A stretch of 64,000 nucleotides of DNA, from positions 39,951,167 to 40,015,166 of the forward strand of contig NC_081850.1 of NCBI RefSeq assembly GCF_963259705.1, in the 5' to 3' direction. The notes below the pieces were generated by a model that was given only the letters and a program-made list of their open reading frames with translations, was not told where the DNA came from and did no database searches. This document shows, one piece after another, positions 55,606 through 64,000 of the stretch; position 1 is the stretch's first letter, and each line of letters begins with the position of its first letter. The translations under genes were made by a program, and so were the position numbers. The stretch is from Myotis daubentonii. Its lineage: Eukaryota > Chordata > Mammalia > Chiroptera > Vespertilionidae.

Positions 55606-56149
55606 CTTTATATCCACCAAGATGGACTGGGACTTGGGAGTGGTGGTGCGGGTATAAGGGGGGGGAGGGGAGTGGGGAGCGGGATAGAATCCTGAGGTTG
55701 GAACTCTTTTTCCCACCTGGCAGTGATGACAGCACCCCATCCTTTGTCCCAGGTTGTCAGTAACGACCTTATTGGGAGCCAACACTTCAGCCCCCACCCA
55801 GTGGCAAAGAGGCACCCTCCCTGCCCAGGTGGTGTAGGAGGGGACTGAGCAGGAGGCCGGACTTTTACCACATCCCAGCAGTAACTACGCTTCCCAGCCC
55901 CTGTAGTGTCAGCAGGGGCCTAGAGTGGGGAGCCCAAACTCCCACGCCCACCCAGCACGAACGAGATGTTCCTCTGCTTCCCAGGACTCAATGAAGGCCA
56001 AGTGGGAATTCTGGGTGTCCACATGTGACAGTAATATAACCAGACATCACTACCCTTCCTCCCCGGGTATGGTGCTAAAAGAGGTTTCAATGTGGTCCAG
56101 AATTTCATAACAGAATGGCAGAAATGTCCAGGATGCAACTGAGAATCAC
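55606..56149. other. Unique sequence
   Basis: G-rich patch near 55659-55680. No exon recognised. Confidence 0.35.
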
Positions 56150-56710
56150 TCATATCAGGAACAGGAAAATCTCAACTTAAGTGAGAAGAGACAATGAATA
56201 GATACTAATACCAAGATTATGTAGATGCTGGAATTCTCTAACAAGGATTTTAAAGCAGCCATCGTAAAAAGCAAAATGCTTCTGCAAGGAATTCCAGCCA
56301 CACTTGAAACAAATGAAAAAATGAAAAACTTCATTAAAGAAATAGAAAATACAAAGACACAAAGAAGAATTTTAGAACTGAAAAATGCAATAAATAAGAA
56401 AAAAACTCAACTGGATTAGTAGAATGGAGAGGCCAGAGGAATGGATCAATGAACTTGAAGAGAGAACAACAGATATTACCCAATGTGAACAACAGAAAGG
56501 AGACAGAGTGGAAAAAAAGAAAAAATGAACAGAGTCTCAGGGACCTGTGGGACTATAACAAAAGATAACACATTTGTGTCTTCAGAGTCCCAGAGGAGAG
56601 GAGAAAGTGCAGGGGCGAAAAAGTATTCAAAGAAATAAATTTGGCAAAAAAAAAAGAGACAAACTTACAGATTTAAGAAACTGAGCAAATCCCCAAAAGG
56701 AGAATCTAGT
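56150..56710 (+). mobile_element. Old L1 fragment, ORF1 region
   Basis: 'tagatgctggaattctctaa', 'caaatgaaaaaatgaaaaac', 'aatggatcaatgaacttgaa', 'agggacctgtgggactataa', 'tcagagtcccagaggagagg' follow the order of L1M ORF1-side sequence. Stops and frameshifts throughout. Confidence 0.75.
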
Positions 56711-56802
56711 GCCAAGCCTTGTCTTTGGAAGGAGCCCTAAAACAGAAGTCAACTACATAGTCAGGTGGGTCACATTAGAAAGAAAGAAAAAAAGAAAAAG
56801 AA

Positions 56803-56921
56803 AGGAAGGAAGGAAAGGAGGGAGGGAGGGAGAGTGGAGGAAGGAAGGAAGGAAGGAAGGAAGGAAGGAAGGAAGGAAGGAAGGAAGGAAGGAAGGAAGG
56901 AAGGAAGGAAGGAAGGAAGGA
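56803..56921. repeat. (GGAA)n microsatellite
   Basis: About 85 bp of pure GGAA (56837-56921) preceded by impure purine repeat. GGAA arrays can bind ETS proteins. The long open frames here are repeat artefacts. Confidence 0.97.
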
Positions 56922-56925
56922 CGAG

Positions 56926-57135
56926 CTTGGCCGGTGTGGTTCAGTTGGTTGAGCATCATCCAGTGTACCAGGTCTCTGGTTTGATTCCAGGTCAGGGTAC
57001 ATGCCAGGGTCGTGGACTTGATCCCCAGTAGGAAGCATACAGGAGGCAATTGATCCATGTTCCTCTCTCTCTCATCAATGTTTTTCTCTCTCCTTTTCCC
57101 TTCCTCTCTCTGAAATCAAAACATATTAAAAAACT
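56926..57135 (+). mobile_element. Ves-related SINE
   Basis: 'ggccggtgtggttcagttgg' head directly after the GGAA array; tail 'ctctctgaaatcaaaacata'. Confidence 0.88.
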
Positions 57136-57200
57136 TAAAGAACAGAAAGGTTGAGAACATCGCTTTATAGCAAGATGTTCATAGCATTAGGCACAGTACG

Positions 57201-57443
57201 TCTATAATAATAAAAGGGTAATATACTAATTAGACCATTAAACCGAACGTTTTTCTGGGCATCATTCCGGACATCCTTCTGGATGAAGCTGGAGCCAGAG
57301 CAAAACGGCCCAGGTCCCAGGTGCCTGGCAGCAGCAGCTGGAGGGAAGCAGCCCGGGTCCCGGGTGCCGGAGGGAAGCCAGTGCTGGCAGCTGGGGGAAG
57401 GAAGGCCTACTCTTGCATGAATTTTTGTGCATCGGGCCTCTAG
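57201..57443 (+). mobile_element. HeliBat-type Helitron
   Basis: 5' TCTATAATAATAAAAGGG, 'taatatactaattagaccat'; 3' 'tgcatgaatttttgtgca' hairpin then CTAG (57440-57443) and T. The base before the 5' end is G, not A. Confidence 0.9.
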
Positions 57444-57773
57444 TTAAAAATAAAAACTTAAGGATCAGTGGCTTAGTTTAGAGAAGAGTGCATCTGCTAA
57501 GCAAACATGCAGTAATGCAATTCATTCAACTGGTGAACCACTGAAGTGGTTTGGGAATGATTTTTGAGGAGAGACTGGTTTTCATAAGCCACTAGTATGA
57601 CTCTCTTTACAACTTTCATATTTATTTATTTTCTATCTTCTTAGTCAGACTGAGAGTAAAATCAGGATTAAACATTTAAAAATTAATTAATTGTTATTTA
57701 ATGTATTTAATATTTAAAATTGTTTAAATTTGACATTCAAGTGAAAATACCATTCGGAATGGTGTGGGGTTTT
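57444..57773. other. AT-rich unique sequence
   Basis: Nothing recognised. Confidence 0.4.
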
Positions 57774-57991
57774 TAAAAAATATATATATTATTGATTTTT
57801 TTACAGAGAGGAAGGGAGAGGAATAGAGAGTCAGAAATATCGACGAGAGAGAAACATCGATCAGCTGCCTCCTGCACACACCCCCTACTGGGGATGTTGC
57901 CCGCAACCAAGGTACATGCCCTTGACCAGAATCGAACCCGGGACCCTTCAGTCTGCAGGCCGACGCTCTATCCACTGAGCCAAACCGGTTA
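57774..57991 (-). mobile_element. Ves SINE
   Basis: Reverse copy: 'ttattgatttttttacagag' at the left, 'gagccaaaccggttaggc' head at the right. Confidence 0.93.
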
Positions 57992-58198
57992 GGCTTGTTT
58001 GCTTGTTTTTAACTAAACACAATAACCACATGTATTATTCATTCCATCTGGAAGTAAGTGCATTCTCTTTGCCAGCTTCTACAATCAAATGACCCAAAGG
58101 GATAAGATCCTTCTGCCAAGTTGTTTGAATATTTATTTTTCAATGTATATTACAGAGTATAGCTAATATTTTCATACAAATGACCTGGAAAGTGCTTA

Positions 58199-58844
58199 TC
58201 TATATGTATAAAGCCCTAATATGCAAATAGACTGAACGGCAGAACAACTGAACAACCGAACAACTGGTCGCTATGGCACATGCCGAAGATTGCGGGTGTC
58301 AGCAGCAGGTGGCAGAACACAGAACATGGTGGGCATCAGCCATGGCAGGATGGTGGAGCAGGTGAGTGGGAGAGCCAGACCAAGGTGGGGTGCCAGTCAC
58401 TCTCATTGGGGTTAGCCTCCAGTGGTTACTGAAAATTCTTTGCTTCCACGCACCGTGGTCCTGCCCAGTGCTTGCACCTGCTGCCTGAACCAGCCCCACT
58501 TGCACCTGTTGCCGGTACCTGCCACCGGCCCCAATCACCCCTTAGGGCTTCTCCACCTCCCCCTGCTCCTGAAGGGTGACAGGGCCAGCAGCCACCTCTC
58601 ACACCCACTGCTGGGGCTGGCCCCAATCGCTCTATGGCATCAGCAGGTGGGAGCGAGGCTGGTGCTGTCAACACATGGGAGCAGTACGGAAGTGGGGCTG
58701 CTGGCAGACAGGGGACCGGGAACTGTGGTGGGAGTGGCCGGGTGGGGGCACAGAGGATGGGCCAAGACCCGCCCCTGTGCCCACTGCAGCCTCTTGGCCC
58801 ACAGTTCCTTTTAAGGTGCACGAATTTGTGCACTGGGCCCCTAG
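58199..58844 (+). mobile_element. HeliBat-type Helitron, longer subfamily
   Basis: 5' TCTATATGTATAAAGCCC after A, 'taatatgcaaatagactgaa'; 3' 'gtgcacgaatttgtgcac' hairpin then CTAG (58841-58844) before T. The 646-bp interior is homologous to the reverse copy at 62713-63322 ('gttactgaaaattctttgct' against 'agcaaagaattttcagtaac'). Confidence 0.93.
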
Positions 58845-61117
58845 TGGGTTAATAAAAGTCTGTATTCAAACATTATTTCCATTAGTCTTCACAGCAAGCC
58901 AACAGGAAGAACAAAGAGATTCAGAAGATTAAGGTTGGTGCTGGATCCCTCCCTACTACTGACTAGTGACACAAATGACACAAATCTGATATCCTTTCCA
59001 CTAGCCACTTCAATAAGAGGCCCAAGGCCTGACTCTCTCATCACTTGGGGAGTTCAGAGAGATTGTGTTCATCAAACAATAGTTCATGGCATGGTAGAAC
59101 TATGTGAGGATTAGAGTGCAATAATATTTATTGAGTATTTGCTATATGCCAAGTATGTCCATTCTGTGGCATGCTAGAGCCACCCGTGCCAGCTCATATG
59201 GGCTTGTGAGAGGCAATTGTTAAATTTTCAGGAATCTTGCCAGCCATTTTTTAAACAGTTGGGAGCTTGAAATTGACAGCAGAAGAAATAGTTATACCGT
59301 GAAAATAATCAAATGCTACAAATCATGGCTCTTCCATCAGCTCCAAGAGCTGATTGTTAACCATTTACTAGCCCATCACCGCAATCACTTTTTCCCATTA
59401 TGTTATGTTATCCTCCAAACAACTCTCTGTAAAATATTTGTTAGAAGGTGATGTTTAAAGGTGGAAAACAGACTCATATTGCATAAGTAACATGTCCAGA
59501 TTTTTCCAGAGCACAGAAACAAAAAACCAATTCTGTAACTCCGTGTTCTTTCTACTTCTATTGCTACACCTTTGAGCCAGGAAATGTAAACAGAGTTGGT
59601 GCCTTAACACTGATTGACTGTAACCTTGGATTAATAACAATTTACCACTGTGAATCACCATTTTTTCATCTGTAAAGTTGGGAGCTCTGAATGGCTTAAT
59701 ATTCAAGGTCTCTTTTGGGTGTAATTATCTCTGTTGTTCACTAATTTTATGTCTGTGCTACCATGGCAGAAGCACTAATAACAAGCCCCTACCAAGTGGC
59801 TGTTGGAACACTGGATTTGTACCACTATGGGCTTCTCGGTACTTAAAACTGATACTACCAGATTTTCTTTGCTCAAATATCCACCATCAAGGATATGTAA
59901 TAAAGGAAATGTGCATCACAGGTTAAAATTTGGCAGGGCAGAATTTAACCTGTAAGATTAGTTACCCACTAGCATCCTCTAGTCCCAGAAAAATAACCAA
60001 ATCCTTGTATCATTGATGGGTTCATCCTTAAGGACAACTGTGTAGATCTTTGCTTTCTAAGGACTCCGCAAGGAGATTAAAAATGAAGGAAGAGTGCTTC
60101 AAAGATAGAAGAGGAGAATAACCCATTTTCAAAGATGGATATATTCCTAAAGACTGGAGAGAAACTGTGAGTGTGTAAGGTTTAGGCTGTTTATGGATTG
60201 GTTCTGGGAAAGGCTGCGTGTTTGCCTATACTGACCAGGCACTAAGCGCCCTGCCCTTAAGGCTTCAGCAAAGTTACTAATAATGAGGCACCAATAGCGC
60301 TTCTAGCACAACACTAGTCTTTGCATGGACTGGGAAGTAATTTCTGAAGCTGCCACAGGCAGACCAGGATCTCTGTATTTAGTTTAGGAAAGAAGAGTTC
60401 TGAAGTTTGGCCATTTAAATTTTGTGATGAGACCTGAGACCGAGCTTAATCTGGCTATCAGGGGGAGATATATATCTGTTACCTACAAACAACTATAATT
60501 TATAATATGCAAAGATCATCCACAAAGAGACTCCATGGTTCTATCTGTATAGCAGATTCGGGGGAAATGATCCTAATGCTGACATCATCATACTTCCTAG
60601 GGAGTATTTCAGCTCAGGTCTTCCAAGAAGCAGATGGAATTATAAGTGCAATAGATTTACTGGGGAGAAAGATGTAAAGGATAGAGGTGGTGGTGGTGGG
60701 GGGGGGGGGGGCGGGAGAGGAAAGGACAGAGCAAGCATGGAGAGCCTCCAGATGGCGAAAGGAGACCAGAAGAAAGAATTTGTAGACTGAACCTCCAATC
60801 ACTAGCATAGGTCTGAGAAAGTCTGGCCAGGTCCATGGGGAGTTCCTGAGCAAAGGTCCATGTCAAGCAAGAATGCTGCCCCACTCTCGGAGCCTCACTG
60901 TGCCCGTCATTGGCTGCGACAGTGGAGACAAAGGTTGGTCAGCTGGAGGCTGTTACCTACCTATGGTCCTATAGCAAGTTCTCTTGAGGGAGATGAGAGG
61001 GGTGCACTCCCATGCCCACCATGTTTTTATAAATTACGTTGTTAGGAATATACTCTGAGATGTTGCTTGGGGGTCGAAAGTGAGATCCTGAGACCTGAGA
61101 AATTTGTGGACATGATT
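58845..61117. other. Long unique stretch
   Basis: 2.3 kb with no young transposon. A G run lies at 60699-60711. Short frames show no domain. Confidence 0.35.
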
Positions 61118-61205
61118 CAAGAATAAAAGAGTGCTGTATACCTGAAACTAATAACAAAATAGTATCGAATGCAAACTGTCATTGAAAAAAAAATTAAAAG
61201 AATAA
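61118..61205 (+). mobile_element. L1 3' terminus
   Basis: 'gtgctgtatacctgaaacta', 'gcaaactgtcattgaaaaa': standard old L1 3' end. Confidence 0.75.
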
Positions 61206-61290
61206 AGGAGAGGCAGGCTGAACAACATGAAATGGCTAAGGGAATTCTTACAGACATAGGGATATCTAACAGAGTTAAAATTACAAATCC

Positions 61291-61508
61291 TGCCCTAGCC
61301 AGTTTTGCTCAGTGGATAGAGCATCAGCCTGTGGACTGAAGGGTCTCGATTCGATTCTGGTCAAGGGCACATGCCGGGGTTTCAGGCTCCATCACCAGTA
61401 GGGGGGGCATGCAGGACGCAGTTGATCAATGATTCTCTCTCATCATTGATGTTTCTACCTCTCTCTCCCTCTCTCTTCCTCTCTGAAATCAATAAAAATG
61501 TATCTTAA
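61291..61508 (+). mobile_element. Ves SINE
   Basis: Complete forward copy with a perfect 14-bp target duplication AAAATTACAAATCC at 61277-61290 and 61509-61522. Confidence 0.96.
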
Positions 61509-61579
61509 AAAATTACAAATCCCCTTTGGCTTTCCAAACCTTCAATAAAATCTGACATACGTGTAAACACCTCATGGGA

Positions 61580-61603
61580 GTGTGTGTGTGTGTGTGTGTG
61601 TGT
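61580..61603. repeat. (GT)n microsatellite
   Basis: Twelve GT units. Confidence 0.95.
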
Positions 61604-62352
61604 TATGTGTGTTGGTTAAAGAAGGGATGTAAATCGGGGGGAAAAAAGGCAAGTTCTATTTTGAGTCAACAAGATACAATATAGGAACTTTGTACATGGT
61701 AAAGAAAGAAAATCCTTAATTCTGTAGAAATAGAGGAGTTCAGAGCCAGGATTGTCACTAGAGAGCCTAATCCCCCAGGAATTCATAGAAACCTTGGGGA
61801 GAGCATTGGAAATTCCACAGGTTGTCACGGAGAGCATTGGATCGGTCTTACCAAGCTCTGCTGGGGTCCGTAAAGATTGCCAGCACCTGCAAGGCCTTCA
61901 TGCTTATAGCCACTGCCAAACCACAGCAGTGTGTGGAGATGTGAAATGGTGGTAAGAATCTAGAAGAGAAACCAGGAAATTATATTGCTTGCCAAGATTT
62001 CTCTACCTCCCTGGGCCCTCTGTCTTCTAGTGTAATTTTGTTAATTTCTCTTTTCTCCTTCAGTGTGCCTTTTCTACAGCATATCATGGTTTCTATGGAC
62101 TATTACATAGAAACCTCCTCTTCAGCCTGGGTAGGGAAGAAATTGTATAATCTCTAAAGTTCTATTCACTATATTTTTTCCAGCAAATTCTTTGTTTCCA
62201 ATCTAATCGGTATATTAGCACTGCTCCTATAACCAATCACCTACCTCAGACACGGAGTGCTATCTTTCTTCATTTACTCCAATTTCAACTAGTGTCTTGA
62301 AGCTTTTCTCCATTAGTAATTACAATTTCTGTATGCTTTTTCTTTCTATAGA
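61604..62352. other. Unique sequence
   Basis: No element or exon recognised. Confidence 0.4.
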
Positions 62353-62353
62353 G

Positions 62354-62398
<45 letters not shown>

Positions 62399-62411
62399 AT
62401 CTATCTATCTC
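62353..62411. repeat. (CTAT)n microsatellite
   Basis: About 14 tetranucleotide units with one interruption near 62399. Confidence 0.96.
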
Positions 62412-62432
62412 TTTCACAAGGCTTATATTAGA

Positions 62433-62712
62433 CTAGAGGCCCAGGGCACGAAATTCCTGCACTGGGGGGTGGGGGGTGGTCCCCTCAGCCCAGCCTGTGC
62501 CCTCTTGCAGAGAGGCTCCTGCCACTGCCGCTGTGCTCGCCAGCCATGAGCCCGGCTTCTGCCTGCGCGCCGCTCCCACTGTGGGAGAGCACTGACCACC
62601 AGGGGGCAGCTCCTGCATTGAGTGTCTGCCCCCTGGTGGTCAGTGTGCATCATAGAGACCGGTCATTCTGGTCATTCTGCCATAACGGCTGCTTAGGCTT
62701 TTATTATATAGA
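62433..62712 (-). mobile_element. HeliBat-type Helitron, abutting the next one
   Basis: CTAG at 62433-62436 after A; ends 'cttttattatataGA' at 62712, so the 5' end is TCTATATAATAAAAG on the reverse strand. The very next base starts the CTAG terminus of the neighbouring Helitron. Confidence 0.93.
62596..62639. promoter_or_regulatory. Facing pair of CTCF-like motifs in Helitron
   Basis: Forward CCACCAGGGGGCAG (62596-62609) and reverse CCACCAGGGGGCAG (62626-62639), 16 bp apart, both perfect fits to the core. Confidence 0.5.
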
Positions 62713-63322
62713 CTAGGGGCCCAGTGCACCTTGAAAGGAAGTGTGGACCACAAGGCTGCGGTGGGCACAGGGGCAGTTCTCAGGCCATCCTCCATGTCCC
62801 TGCTGGGCCCCTTCCACTGCAGCCCCCAGTCCCCTGTCTGCTGACAGCCCCACTCGCGCTACCACTACTCCCATGTGCTGACAGTGCTGGCCCCACTTGC
62901 ACCTGCTGACAGCATGGAGCAATTGGGGCCGGTGCCGTCAGGGTGCGAGAGGCGGCTGCTGCTCCAATTGCCCCTCATGAGTAGGGGGAGCTGGAGAAGC
63001 CCTGAGGGGAGATCAGGGCTGGCACAGGGAGCTGGCACCAGCAGCAGGTGCGAGTTCCGGGCAGGACCACGGCTCATGGGAGCAAAGAATTTTCAGTAAC
63101 TACCAGAGGCTTGCCCTGATGACAGCAACCGGCGACCCACCTTGGTCTGGCGCCCCTGCTCACCTGCTCCACCATCCTGCCGTGGCCAACGCCCACCCTG
63201 TTCTGTGCTCTGCCGCCTGCTGCTGAGGACCACCATGGTCTGTGCACGCCCTCTGGTGGTCAGCACACATCATAGCAACCGATTGTTTGGTCTATGACTA
63301 ATTAGGGTTTTATATATGTAGA
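62713..63322 (-). mobile_element. HeliBat-type Helitron, longer subfamily
   Basis: CTAG at 62713-62716, then GC-rich interior homologous to 58199-58844; ends 'gggttttatatatgtaGA' before T. A reverse CTCF-like site CCACCAGAGGGCGT is at 63246-63259. 610 bp, no coding capacity. Confidence 0.93.
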
Positions 63323-63374
63323 TTTTTTTTTTTAGAAGACCCAGTAAAGTAGGCTGAACAGGTGTCATGCTGCA

Positions 63375-63450
63375 ACCACTTACAGATGAGGACACTGAGT
63401 TTTAGACAGGATTGCATAAAGTCACACAGCTAGTAAGACAATTGTTTGGT
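63375..63450 (-). mobile_element. MIR SINE fragment
   Basis: 'cttacagatgaggacactga', 'gtcacacagctagtaag': reverse MIR core. Confidence 0.75.
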
Positions 63451-64000
63451 TTTTAGAATTTTAAGAATTGGGCCTGTGTGCACTCAAGTAGCAAGAGTGA
63501 GGAATATAAGTAAGGTAACAACAGCATCTTATTGGAAGCATGAATGGAATATTTTATACAGTTATGTTCACTTTTGTATAATAATAACACTCCTTAGAAT
63601 TAAATATAGCATTGCAATTTTAAGTGCTCTTTCACATATACCATCTCATAGGATTATCAAATATCCTTTGATGTCAGCAGCATTGTGCAGACGGAAAGCC
63701 AACTATAACAAGTAACTTGGTCAATTATATTATATTGAACACTTAAGGACGAGCAAATTTTATCTCCTCCATGAAGATTTCTCGTACATTTAAATATACT
63801 TCTTTCCTTATATTGAGTTTATTATTCCAACTTCCAGTTTTTCTTATTTTGGGAATTTGCAGAGCTTTTATGATGGGGCAGGCATGGAAGTAGGAAAATT
63901 TAGGAAGTGTGGGTGATGGAGAACATTTTTGGATTCCAACCTAAAAACTTCTTTCTCAGAACTATAACAAACTAAGATAGCATTTTAGAACCTCATTAAA
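63451..64000. other. Unique sequence to window end
   Basis: AT-rich, no element or exon recognised. Confidence 0.4.

Noticed and set aside
56709..57058. Lys/Glu/Gly and Phe/Leu/Pro/Ser repeat frames
   Set aside because: Direct translation of the (GGAA)n microsatellite.
1..64000. A gene-cluster type defence or metabolic system
   Set aside because: No operon, no recognisable exons of a gene family and no bacterial features. The organisation is that of repeat-rich mammalian DNA.

Overview
The window looks like nuclear DNA of a vesper bat (family Vespertilionidae). The main reason is the very large number of tRNA-derived Ves-type SINEs, with the head GGTTTGGCTCAGTGGATAGAG, a body rich in 'ccccagtaggggg', and a tail ending 'ctctgaaatcaataaaa'. 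It also carries Helitrons of the HeliBat type (5' TCCTATATAATAAAAG, 3' hairpin then CTAG, inserted between A and T), hAT elements known from bats including SPIN-like copies, and bat L1 3' ends. No bacterial-style operon, CRISPR array or compact gene cluster is present. I find no protein-coding exon I can name. The open frames are short, or are open only because of GC-rich or simple sequence.

Layout. 1-4.4 kb is mostly unique, with one Ves SINE, MIR pieces and an L1 3' fragment. 4.44-6.46 kb is a strong CpG island with a (CCG)n run, a reverse-strand CCAAT box beside GC boxes, and a degenerate 32-bp minisatellite. It is the best candidate promoter and first-exon region of a gene. 6.6-22 kb is intergenic or intronic sequence dense in repeats: SPIN, nested Ves SINEs, MLT1/MaLR LTRs, MER20, MIRs, a nearly perfect 214-bp palindromic hAT element, and two SINEs inserted in series at one target site. 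21.1-25.5 kb holds an ERV LTR split by an inverted SINE pair and a decayed ERVL-type internal region. 25.9-27.7 kb is AT-rich, has no recognisable young repeat, and may be constrained non-coding DNA.

28-49 kb alternates SINEs, L1 3' ends, several LTR-like repeats, a second SPIN copy, Helitrons, and a hAT element inserted inside a SINE with its 8-bp target duplication intact. At 46.08-46.29 kb an X-box-like site, a TATA box, an initiator and a strong splice donor line up as a possible alternative first exon. 49-64 kb is rich in Helitrons, including a head-to-head pair at 49.3-49.8 kb and two copies abutting without a spacer at 62.4-63.3 kb.

The most interesting shared signal is that several Helitrons carry a pair of facing CTCF-like core motifs exactly 16 bp apart, and the Ves SINE body carries a related 13-of-14 match. 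If these are bound, two lineage-specific transposon families would be spreading insulator-type sites. Element names are from memory of repeat families. Boundaries without a target-site duplication are approximate.
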